Part shown: one piece after another, positions 24,362 through 31,283 of the stretch
How positions within the stretch are numbered: position 1 is the stretch's first letter
Layout: each line of letters begins with the position of its first letter
Origin: Chloroflexota bacterium
GTDB taxonomy: Bacteria; Chloroflexota; Anaerolineae; Aggregatilineales; Phototrophicaceae
Direction: 5' to 3'
Assembly: GCA_011523545.1 (NCBI GenBank)
Contig: WTGN01000041.1
Span: forward strand, 1 to 52,025
Length of the DNA: 52,025 nt
Position numbers and translations under genes: made by a program
The notes under the pieces: generated by a model
Seen by the model: the letters and a program-made list of their open reading frames with translations, nothing else
What the model was told of the DNA's origin: nothing
Database searches by the model: none

Positions 24362-26293
24362 TCAATAGCGCCGCGGCAGCCAGACCGTCATCTCGTCTAT
24401 GCCGCGGTTGTTCCAGGCATAGTAGGGAATCAAGGTGATCTCGAGATCTTCTTCGCGCTCGTTGCCGGCTTCCATATAGAGGGCCGGCGACCCGTTTCGC
24501 TCGGTGATGTGGCGGGCGACGCCGTTGATCGCCGTCACGCCGCCCAGCAGATCTTCTTCCCGGCTCGTGGTCAACGCCATGTCATCGGGCGCGTACACGT
24601 CAAGGATGGAGACCTCATCGGGCAGGTCAACGCCTTCCAGGCAGTAGACGATCGGTCCACGCATTACGGCGACATGATTACGGATCTCTTCGGCTTTGGG
24701 ATGCGCCTTTATCATTCGCGGGCGCATCGGCAGGCTCAACTCGATGACATCGCCCGCCTGCCAGCCGCGCTTCACTTCTACATAACTCCCGGGGGTCAGT
24801 GGCGCCTCCTGCGGCTCGCCGTTGATGGAAAAGGCGGCGGCATCGCACCAGCCCGGTATCCGCAGCATCAATGCGACTTCCTGCGCCGGCGCCGCGTCCA
24901 CCGTGATGCGGACCGCATCATCCCAGGGGTAGTCTGTCTGCTGCGTCAACGCGATTGCTGAGCCATCGGCCAAGGTTGTGTTCACGCTATTGCTGCCGTA
25001 GAGATGTATCCACAACCCTTCGGCAGATGTGCTGTAGAGCCAGTTGTGCAGCAGGGCGATGGTGCGCGCGGTATTGGTCGGGCAACAGTAGCAGCCCGAA
25101 ATGAACCAGCGCTCGTAAGCGTCTTGGCTTAGCAGCGGATGTTCGGCGCCGTACCAGCGCAGCGGATTGGTGTAGCAGAAGGTGATGCCATCCAAGCTCA
25201 TTGATGACAGCATGGAATTGTAGAGCACGAGCTCGACAATATCGGCATACTTTGCATCCCCCGAAAGGTTGAGCAAGCGCCAGTTCCACATAGCATGGGC
25301 GATATTGGCGCAGGTCTCGTTGTAAGCGGTGGCGTTGGGCAGCGAATATTCGTAGCCGAAGGCTTCGTGCACTTCGCCGGCGCGCCCGCGGAACTCCGGA
25401 CGCTGCGAAGAGCCATGATGCTGCGCCGAGGTGCCGCCGGTGATGTACATCTTGCTCAGCACGGCGTTGTCCCAGATGCGCCGCAAGCCGGCCAGCAATG
25501 CCTCATCGCCCGTCTCCGCCACGACATCGGCGGCGCCGCAATACAAGTAACCGGCCGTAACCGCATGGCCGACCGCCCGCGTCTCCTCCCGCAGGGACAC
25601 CAGCGACTGGTTCAAGTCCCGCCCGCCCGGCTGGGAGCCGCGCATCTCGACGAATGTCTGCGCCAGCTCCAGGTATTTGGCGTCGCCGGTGACGCGATAC
25701 AGATCGACCGCGCCCATCGTATTTGACGGGTTAAAGCCGAAATGCGCCAACTCCGGCGGGCAGGGCACAAAGACAGCGCAGAGATAATCAGCGAGCTTGA
25801 TCGCAATCTCCAGGAAGTTGCGCTTGCCGGTAATGCGATGATGAACCGACGCTGCCGTCAGCAGGTGCCCCATATTGTAGAGTTCGTGGTCGCGCAAGTC
25901 GGTCCAACGTTCTTTGTCTTCCCGCAATTGCATCGGCGTGCTGATGTAGCCATCGTCTTCCTGCGCCGCCGCGACCTGGTCGATCAACTCGTCCAGTTGG
26001 TCAATGATGGACTGCTCGCCGGTAGCGCCGAAGATATGCGTCAGCGCTTCCATGTATTTGTAGCAATCGCCATCGCTCCACATCGTGCCTTTGCGCTCGC
26101 CTTCGGTCAGCCCGGCGGCGATAGCGAAGTTGCTGAAAACGGCGCCGTTTTCCGGCTCGTCGAGCGCCCGCCGCATGCTCGGCAATACAGTTTCGCGACA
26201 CAATTGATGAAGCCGGCCCCAGAAGCCGTCCCCCCAGGTCGCGGCGTCAAATGCGAGCGGTTGCATTCTGTTGTATTTCGACTGGGTTTGCAT
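24362..26293 (-). CDS. GH127 family beta-L-arabinofuranosidase-like glycosidase
   Basis: A 643-residue (alpha/alpha)6-barrel glycosidase of the GH127 (former DUF1680) family, which removes terminal beta-L-arabinofuranose. The zinc/catalytic residues known from HypBA1 can be placed: ETC near residues 325-327 and the CYCCPTN motif at 401-407, which holds the nucleophilic cysteine. The C-terminal beta-domains (MLRIPGWCDAAAFSING) are also typical. No signal peptide is seen, so it should act on imported oligosaccharides. ATG 26293 is preferred with AAAGGAAG upstream; a TTG seven codons earlier is possible. It lies downstream of a sugar importer and a GntR regulator. Confidence 0.88.
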   Translation of the reverse strand: MQTQSKYNRMQPLAFDAATWGDGFWGRLHQLCRETVLPSMRRALDEPENGAVFSNFAIAAGLTEGERKGTMWSDGDCYKYMEALTHIFGATGEQSIIDQLDELIDQVAAAQEDDGYISTPMQLREDKERWTDLRDHELYNMGHLLTAASVHHRITGKRNFLEIAIKLADYLCAVFVPCPPELAHFGFNPSNTMGAVDLYRVTGDAKYLELAQTFVEMRGSQPGGRDLNQSLVSLREETRAVGHAVTAGYLYCGAADVVAETGDEALLAGLRRIWDNAVLSKMYITGGTSAQHHGSSQRPEFRGRAGEVHEAFGYEYSLPNATAYNETCANIAHAMWNWRLLNLSGDAKYADIVELVLYNSMLSSMSLDGITFCYTNPLRWYGAEHPLLSQDAYERWFISGCYCCPTNTARTIALLHNWLYSTSAEGLWIHLYGSNSVNTTLADGSAIALTQQTDYPWDDAVRITVDAAPAQEVALMLRIPGWCDAAAFSINGEPQEAPLTPGSYVEVKRGWQAGDVIELSLPMRPRMIKAHPKAEEIRNHVAVMRGPIVYCLEGVDLPDEVSILDVYAPDDMALTTSREEDLLGGVTAINGVARHITERNGSPALYMEAGNEREEDLEITLIPYYAWNNRGIDEMTVWLPRRY

Positions 26294-26345
26294 AACCTGT
26301 TTGCTTCCTTTCAATCAGTTAACCGTATATCGAGAAGTAATTCCT

Positions 26346-26373
26346 TTGATTTAGACTTTCCCTACATTATGAT
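26346..26373 (+). promoter_or_regulatory. sigma-70-type promoter for the second DUF6941-like cassette
   Basis: TTGATT (26346-26351) and TATGAT (26368-26373) with a 16-nt spacer, 47 nt upstream of ATG 26421, in an AT-rich divergent gap. Confidence 0.5.
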
Positions 26374-26420
26374 TAGGCAGACATTTCCAGATCCTAAATA
26401 TTAATACACTGAGGTTGCCA

Positions 26421-26843
26421 ATGCGACTTGGCTGGTCGGTACTGTGCAGGGGCTATACAGAGCACGGAGACGGCTCGCTTAGCCTGGAGCGAGTATTTGC
26501 AGATTCTATATTGGAGGTTTCGGTGACAGAGCCGCCGCCTACACATGTATCGTTAAGTCCAGCGATTATACTCATATCGCATTGGTTCTCAGAATCAGAT
26601 CTGGATCTGGAAAGATATCCGGCGATACTGCGCATTTTGGCGCCTGAAGATAATCAGATACTGGAAGTATGGCACTTCTCTATTGACTTTTTCCAATCCA
26701 ACAGCCGACTCGTAGTATTTCAGCTTGACGCGCTCAGTTTCGTCGGTGACGGGCTATACGAGATTCATGTTGAAGTCCTGGAGTATGGCGAGTGGAACAT
26801 AATATCTCGCAATAGCCTATATGTGAGTAAGACGGTAAAATAA
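26421..26843 (+). CDS. DUF6941-like protein, second cassette copy
   Basis: A 140-residue paralogue of the protein at 19622. Within the first 26 residues 11 are identical (M, R, W, L, C, G, T, G, S, L and V positions), and the middle and end motifs (ISHW, DLERY, LAPE, GLYEIHVEV, GEW) are shared. Predicted mostly beta, soluble, with no known catalytic motif; the DUF6941 assignment is tentative. ATG 26421 aligns with the paralogue and follows GAGGT by 5 nt. Codon use is rich in ATA and AT-ending codons compared with the GC-rich neighbours. A small gene follows 24 nt later, repeating the layout of the first cassette. Confidence 0.7.
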   Translation: MRLGWSVLCRGYTEHGDGSLSLERVFADSILEVSVTEPPPTHVSLSPAIILISHWFSESDLDLERYPAILRILAPEDNQILEVWHFSIDFFQSNSRLVVFQLDALSFVGDGLYEIHVEVLEYGEWNIISRNSLYVSKTVK

Positions 26844-26867
26844 GTTCGAGAGAAACGGGGATGAACC

Positions 26868-27047
26868 ATGGAACAAAACAACTGGCTCAGCGGCAGTATC
26901 GCCATCACCGAGTATCGGGTGGATTCCAAAGGCATCCACCTCATACGCACCACGATGCCCGGCGAAAAACCAAAAGACGATCGCAAGCCCGGCGCCGACG
27001 ACCCCAAGCGGCCCAAAGGCGACGACAAGCCCGCCAAGCCGGAGTAG
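26868..27047 (+). CDS. small Lys/Asp/Pro-rich protein, second cassette copy
   Basis: A 59-residue protein. Residues 8-30 are strand-like (SGSIAITEYRVDSKGIHLIR) and the remaining half is a charged proline-rich tail built of KP, DD and PK units (KPGADDPKRPKGDDKPAKPE). The organisation matches the 20059 protein, and PGADD echoes its TGADD end, but LKRLAPRRP is absent. The alternative overlapping frame from ATG 26861 runs antisense into the next gene and has an Arg/His-rich composition typical of a spurious frame. GGGG at 26857-26860 is a weak ribosome site. Function is unknown. Confidence 0.6.
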   Translation: MEQNNWLSGSIAITEYRVDSKGIHLIRTTMPGEKPKDDRKPGADDPKRPKGDDKPAKPE

Positions 27048-27058
27048 GGCATCCACCA

Positions 27059-27910
27059 TTACTTGTACCCCGTAAACACCACGCCCTGGATGAATATGCG
27101 TTGGGCAAAGAAGAAGACGATGATCAATGGCATCATCACAACCAGGGACGCGGCCATCAGTGAATTCCATTCAGTACCGTAGGTACCCTGAAAATAACGC
27201 AAACCCAGCGCCAACGTCGCCTTGTCTGTATCGGACAAGAATATCAGCGGGCGGAAAAAGTCATTCCAATGATACTGGAACGAGAAGATCGCAACTGCAG
27301 CCAGTACCGGCAGCGATAGCGGCAGCGTAATCCGCCAGAACACGCCGAACTTCGAGCAGCCATCAAGCAGCGCCGCCTCATCCAATTCGCGCGAGATCGT
27401 CATGAAATACTGCCGAATCAAGAAAATGTAGAAGGGATTGCCGAACCAGGACGGGATTACCAGCGGCCAGTAGGTATCGTACATGCCGAAGAAACGAAAT
27501 ATCAGAAAATCGGGAATAAGCGTTACTTGCCGCGGCAGCATCATCGTAGCGAGCACGACGATGAAAAGCGCATCCCGCCCGCGCCAGCGCAAACGCGAAA
27601 ACGCATAGGCAACCACCGCCGATACACCCAACTCCCCGATCAAGGTCGCGCCTACGATGAGCAGCGTATTGCCGAGATAGATATCGAAGGGCAGCTTGGT
27701 GAGCGCCCTCGGGTAATTTTCCAATACGATTGGGTTTGGAATGAACTCCGGCGGCCAGCGGAAGACGTGCGACAAGTCTTTCAGTGATGTCGAAATCATC
27801 CAGGCGAAGGGCATTAGGATGACGACTGCGCCGGCGCAAAGCAAGCAGTAGACCACCGCTTTGCCCACGGCATTTCGCAGGTTCAAGCCGATGAACAAGC
27901 CCTTGCTCAT
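27059..27910 (-). CDS. sugar ABC permease (MalG-like)
   Basis: An inner-membrane permease of 283 residues and six helices, of the carbohydrate-uptake CUT1 type. The EAA loop DEAALLDGCSKFGVFWRITLP near residues 180-200 contacts the ATPase. The family N-terminus (helix then SLKDLSHVFRWPPEFIPNP) and C-terminal FIQGVVFTGYK are present. Its ATG overlaps the stop of the MalF-like gene by four bases. No dedicated ATPase is encoded here, so a shared MsmK/UgpC-type ATPase from elsewhere is expected. Confidence 0.93.
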   Translation of the reverse strand: MSKGLFIGLNLRNAVGKAVVYCLLCAGAVVILMPFAWMISTSLKDLSHVFRWPPEFIPNPIVLENYPRALTKLPFDIYLGNTLLIVGATLIGELGVSAVVAYAFSRLRWRGRDALFIVVLATMMLPRQVTLIPDFLIFRFFGMYDTYWPLVIPSWFGNPFYIFLIRQYFMTISRELDEAALLDGCSKFGVFWRITLPLSLPVLAAVAIFSFQYHWNDFFRPLIFLSDTDKATLALGLRYFQGTYGTEWNSLMAASLVVMMPLIIVFFFAQRIFIQGVVFTGYK

Positions 27911-28848
27911 TCGTTGGCCTCGCCTTCGTAATAGACCCAGGTTTTCGCCGTGCGGAAAAGCACGAGGGTAAACAGGAGGATGACCACAAATAACAGCCAG
28001 GCCAAAGCAGACGCGTAACCCATCTCAAAATCCTGGAACGCCTTGCGGTATAGATACAGGATAAAGAACAGCGATGCGTTGGCGGGACCGCCATTGGTCA
28101 TGATGAAGGCTTCGGTGAAGATCTGCATGGAAAATATGACGCCAACGATCAACTGGAAGAAGATTGTCGGGCTGAGCATGGGCAAAGTGATATGGCGTAT
28201 CCGCCGCCACCAATTCGCGCCGTCAATTTCAGCCGCTTCATAGAGGTCAGTCGGTATCGATTGCAGGCCTGCAAGGTAGATTACCATGCCGCCGCCGACG
28301 CTCCACAGCCGCATCACCACAAAGGAAGGTATGACCCAGGCGCGATCCGCTAACCAGGCCGGGCCCTGAATGCCAACAACATTGAGCGCTGCGTTGATCA
28401 GCCCGAAATCGGAGGAGAAAATCCAGCGCCACATCAGGGCAACCGCTACACCGGACAGGATCGCCGGCAAATAATAGATGGTGCGAAATGTCGACAGACC
28501 GCGGATATTCGTATTGAGAAGCATGGCGATGGCAAGCCCGAAGACGATGTTCAAAGGAATAGAGACGACCGAAAATACAACGGTGATCTTCAACGAGTGC
28601 ATGGCGTATCTATCGACGAAGAACATCCGGTGATAGTTCTCCAAGCCGACAAACTCAGGCGGGGTCAAGATATCCCACTCGGTAAACGACAGCACCAGCG
28701 ACGCGACCATCGGAAAGGCAGTGAAGATGAAGAAGCCGGCCAACCAGGGCGACACCATCGCCCAGGCCAGCCGCGTTTCACCTTTGTTGAATTTTGTCGC
28801 CCTGGTTGAGCGGGCCGGAAGGAACCTGCTAGGAACAGAGATGTTCAT
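27907..28848 (-). CDS. sugar ABC permease (MalF-like)
   Basis: A CUT1 permease of 313 residues, the partner of the 27059 permease. Six helices begin at about residue 30 (AMVSPWLAGFFIFTAFPMVA), and the EAA loop is YEAAEIDGANWWRRIRHITLP. A 146-nt gap separates it from the binding-protein gene upstream. Together the two permeases probably import the arabinose-containing oligosaccharide cleaved by the nearby GH127 enzyme, an inference from position only. Confidence 0.93.
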   Translation of the reverse strand: MNISVPSRFLPARSTRATKFNKGETRLAWAMVSPWLAGFFIFTAFPMVASLVLSFTEWDILTPPEFVGLENYHRMFFVDRYAMHSLKITVVFSVVSIPLNIVFGLAIAMLLNTNIRGLSTFRTIYYLPAILSGVAVALMWRWIFSSDFGLINAALNVVGIQGPAWLADRAWVIPSFVVMRLWSVGGGMVIYLAGLQSIPTDLYEAAEIDGANWWRRIRHITLPMLSPTIFFQLIVGVIFSMQIFTEAFIMTNGGPANASLFFILYLYRKAFQDFEMGYASALAWLLFVVILLFTLVLFRTAKTWVYYEGEANE

Positions 28849-28994
28849 TGTTGCGCCTGTCCTGCCTTGCAGCCGCCCATGCCCCGGGCGCGGCCACCAT
28901 CGTCGGCCACGGCGTGCTCACCGGACTTGTCGCTGCGGCAGATTTGCTCCACTCCGCCAGCCACTTGATACATCCCGCAGCAGACGCCGCGCTA

Positions 28995-30320
28995 TTAGCT
29001 ACGCCATTGGCCTTCAACGATCATCGGGTTAACTTGCTCGACGATCGAGTCCATGACTACCTTCGCGTCGCGCTCTTCGCCGATGAACAGCAGATCGAGT
29101 TCCGACTGCATAATTCGCGTGATCGCATCCCAGTTGGTAAGCACCGGGTCGGGCGCGACGAAGTGCCGCGCGGCATCAACCATGACATGCTTGTTCGCCG
29201 GAGGCAGCGGATCGGTGACGAACCACTTGTCCTGCGCCGCGAAAGATGTGCCTTGCAAGCCGCCTTCCTTGATGATCGTTTCCATTGCCGGACCGTTGAA
29301 GAACTTCAGCAAGTTCCAAGCGCATTCGGGCACTTCCGTCGTCTTTGGAACAACCAGCGGATAGTAGAATACATAGTTGGCGCGTCCGCCATTGCCCGAG
29401 GGGAAGTGACCCAGGGCGACATTAAAGTCAACATTGCGGTAATTGGGGAAGCTCCAACTGCCACTTTGGAACATAGCGAGACGTCCGGTCTGCATCAGCG
29501 TGTCGGTGCCGAACTCGGCCATCGCGTCAGGTCGCGGCGCGAACCCGTGTTCCCAGCGCAAATCCGCAACAAATTGCAGCGCTTCCACAGCCGGCGCCTC
29601 GTTGAGTACGCATTCGGTGGGGAAGAAGGGATCATCAACGATCTGACCGCCAAAGATGCGCACCCAGATCTGCCAGATTTTGTCCCAACTGCTGACGTCG
29701 TACGCATACTGCGTAGTGCGATTGCCTTCGCGCTTGGTCAGCTTCTCACAGGAGCTAAAGAAGTCGTCTACCGTCCATTCGGGGTCGTCCCATTGGGCGG
29801 TCGGCAGCATGGCGCCGGCTTCTTCAAACATGTCCTGGTTGTAGAAGAGCGCGATGGAAGCGACATTGTCTGGTACGCCGTAGATGCCGCCCTCATGCGT
29901 GTAGGCTTCAATCGCTAGATCGGGGAATTGTGACAGATCGTAATCGTCAGCATCAATATACGGCTTTAGATCAACCAGGAGATCTTTGTGTAGAAATTCC
30001 GGCAGTTGGCCGATTCGGATGATAAACACGTCCGGCGCTTCATTCGCGGCAAGCATGGTGAGCAGTTTGTCATTGTAGCCGCCGCCGGGCACGCTTATAA
30101 AGTCAAGCTTGCAACCGGGATAGGCGTCATCAAATGGGTTCAGCGCCTGCTCACGGATGCCGATCAATGGCGGGCCGTCCCAAAACATGATAGAGACTTC
30201 GCTCGCGTCTTGCGCGATCACCTGGCCGACGCCGGGAATCGTATAGACGCCCGCCGCCAGCGAACTTATGCCAGCCATGCGCAGGAATTCACGCCGGCTC
30301 AAACTAATTTTTCTGGACAT
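28995..30320 (-). CDS. sugar ABC substrate-binding protein with Tat-like signal
   Basis: An extracellular solute-binding protein (family 1) of 441 residues. The N-terminus carries SRREFLRMAG followed by a hydrophobic stretch, a twin-arginine-type signal, unlike the other two binding proteins in the window. The mature chain has the family pattern DKLLTMLAANEAPDVFIIRIG, GIYGVPDN and LLKFFNGPAM. The first gene product of the transporter set, encoded before its permeases. ATG 30320 overlaps the stop of a possible 23-codon upstream frame (TAATG), and GGAG lies 8 nt before it. Confidence 0.92.
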   Translation of the reverse strand: MSRKISLSRREFLRMAGISSLAAGVYTIPGVGQVIAQDASEVSIMFWDGPPLIGIREQALNPFDDAYPGCKLDFISVPGGGYNDKLLTMLAANEAPDVFIIRIGQLPEFLHKDLLVDLKPYIDADDYDLSQFPDLAIEAYTHEGGIYGVPDNVASIALFYNQDMFEEAGAMLPTAQWDDPEWTVDDFFSSCEKLTKREGNRTTQYAYDVSSWDKIWQIWVRIFGGQIVDDPFFPTECVLNEAPAVEALQFVADLRWEHGFAPRPDAMAEFGTDTLMQTGRLAMFQSGSWSFPNYRNVDFNVALGHFPSGNGGRANYVFYYPLVVPKTTEVPECAWNLLKFFNGPAMETIIKEGGLQGTSFAAQDKWFVTDPLPPANKHVMVDAARHFVAPDPVLTNWDAITRIMQSELDLLFIGEERDAKVVMDSIVEQVNPMIVEGQWRS

Positions 30321-30391
30321 TATGCACTCTCCATTGCACTAATCGAACTAAGCTGTTCTGACAGAAACTGCCCTTGTTTGCCGTCGGCCAT
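30320..30391 (-). CDS. possible 23-codon upstream leader frame
   Basis: ATG at 30391 is preceded by AAAGGAG with a 5-nt spacer, and the frame (MADGKQGQFLSEQLSSISAM...) ends in TAA overlapping the ATG of the binding-protein gene. Such an arrangement can couple translation. The equivalent position before the other two binding-protein genes has ATC in place of ATG, so this frame may be accidental. Confidence 0.3.
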   Translation of the reverse strand: MADGKQGQFLSEQLSSISAMESA

Positions 30392-30392
30392 A

Positions 30393-30401
30393 AGCGCTCC
30401 T
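30393..30401 (-). promoter_or_regulatory. AGGAGCGCT element upstream of a binding-protein gene
   Basis: The - strand reads AAAGGAGCGCTTATGG, 10 nt after the GntR stop and 73 nt before the binding-protein ATG. It is one of three copies of this nonamer in the window, each at a similar distance before a binding-protein gene. Confidence 0.35.
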
Positions 30402-30410
30402 TTCCACAGC

Positions 30411-31079
30411 TTATATCGCTTGATCCAGGGACTGATCCCAGGCGCTTAATGTTCGCCGCATCGTATTCTCCAGATGCTCGCGCAGGGCGCATTGCGTCCG
30501 CCGCACGTCACGCGTGATTAGGACGTCCAGGATCGCCAAATGTTCCGGCAGCGCGTCCACTTTGCCTTTAGGCTGCAACTTGGCGACGATATGATGCGCC
30601 CACTCAATCAGATCCCGCAATTGGCTCATGATATTGATTAGCAATGGATTCTCTGAATGACTGATGATCAGGTCATGCAAGAGATTATCGCATTCGACCA
30701 GCTGCGACAAATCACCCGTTTCGGCAAAGTATGCGCCGGCCCGCTGATACTGCGAACGCGCGTCCCCAATCATCTCGGTCGGGATGCGCGGCGCGGCCAA
30801 TTCAACAGCGAGGCATTCGAGCGCAATCCGCACTTCCATCGTTTCCTTGAAGCGCGTCTGGTCAAAGACTTCCACGTAAACGCCACGGCGCGGCGCTACT
30901 TTCAGAAAACCCAATCCATCCAGACGGCGAACCGCATCGCGCACCGGCATTGCGCTGACCTGAAGGCGTACCGCGATGTCATCGATAGTGAGGCGCTGCC
31001 CTGGCGCCAGATCGCCAGACATGATTTCACGCTTGAGCTGCGTCTCGATTTTTTCGCTCAAAGAGGACGTATCGAGCAT
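30411..31079 (-). CDS. GntR family regulator, FadR/FCD subfamily
   Basis: A 222-residue transcription factor. The N-terminal winged helix (residues 8-75) has the GntR pattern KREIMSGDLAPGQRL, then IAVRLQVSAMPVRDAVRRLDGLG as the recognition unit and RRGVYV as the wing. The C-terminal FCD domain contains R/E...ALECLAVELAA, D91-H type ligand positions (CDNLLHDLIISHS) and a late histidine (ALREHLENTM), the usual metal and effector site for small carboxylates or sugar acids. It precedes the sugar importer on the same strand, so it probably controls that operon and itself. Confidence 0.92.
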   Translation of the reverse strand: MLDTSSLSEKIETQLKREIMSGDLAPGQRLTIDDIAVRLQVSAMPVRDAVRRLDGLGFLKVAPRRGVYVEVFDQTRFKETMEVRIALECLAVELAAPRIPTEMIGDARSQYQRAGAYFAETGDLSQLVECDNLLHDLIISHSENPLLINIMSQLRDLIEWAHHIVAKLQPKGKVDALPEHLAILDVLITRDVRRTQCALREHLENTMRRTLSAWDQSLDQAI

Positions 31080-31132
31080 GATCCGCGTTTCTTAAGCAGC
31101 AGAACTATTGCGACAATCTAAATCTAAAATCT

Positions 31133-31161
31133 AATATATCAACTGGCTCTGATTTTGTCAA
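31133..31161 (-). promoter_or_regulatory. sigma-70 promoter of the GntR/sugar importer operon
   Basis: On the - strand TTGACA (31161-31156) and TATATT (31138-31133) are spaced by 17 nt, about 54 nt before the GntR start. A triple AGATTT-type direct repeat just downstream could be an operator. Confidence 0.7.
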
Positions 31162-31283
31162 GTTCGCCGGCGGATTCAAAAGCGGCGATCAGCGCGGCTT
31201 GACTAAGCCAATATGTGTTTAGCTTGCATGGGCTCAGTTGACCGGGCGGACACTGAACAGGCCGCCACACAGTATCTGACGCT

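Noticed and set aside
24243..24368. A 41-codon frame starting MRLLYADRLSD in the gap before the GH127 gene
   Set aside because: It slightly recalls the start of the 58-residue cassette protein (MLRLLYDAKN), but the rest does not, its ribosome site is weak, and it runs into the GH127 gene end.
26861..27163. An alternative frame over the second small cassette gene
   Set aside because: It is Arg/His/Gln rich and antisense to the MalG-like gene; the frame from 26868 has normal codon use and matches the cassette layout.
28829..29017. A 62-codon frame in the gap between binding-protein and MalF-like permease genes
   Set aside because: It overlaps both neighbours, has no clear ribosome site and shows low-complexity Ala/Ser composition; more likely untranslated spacer.
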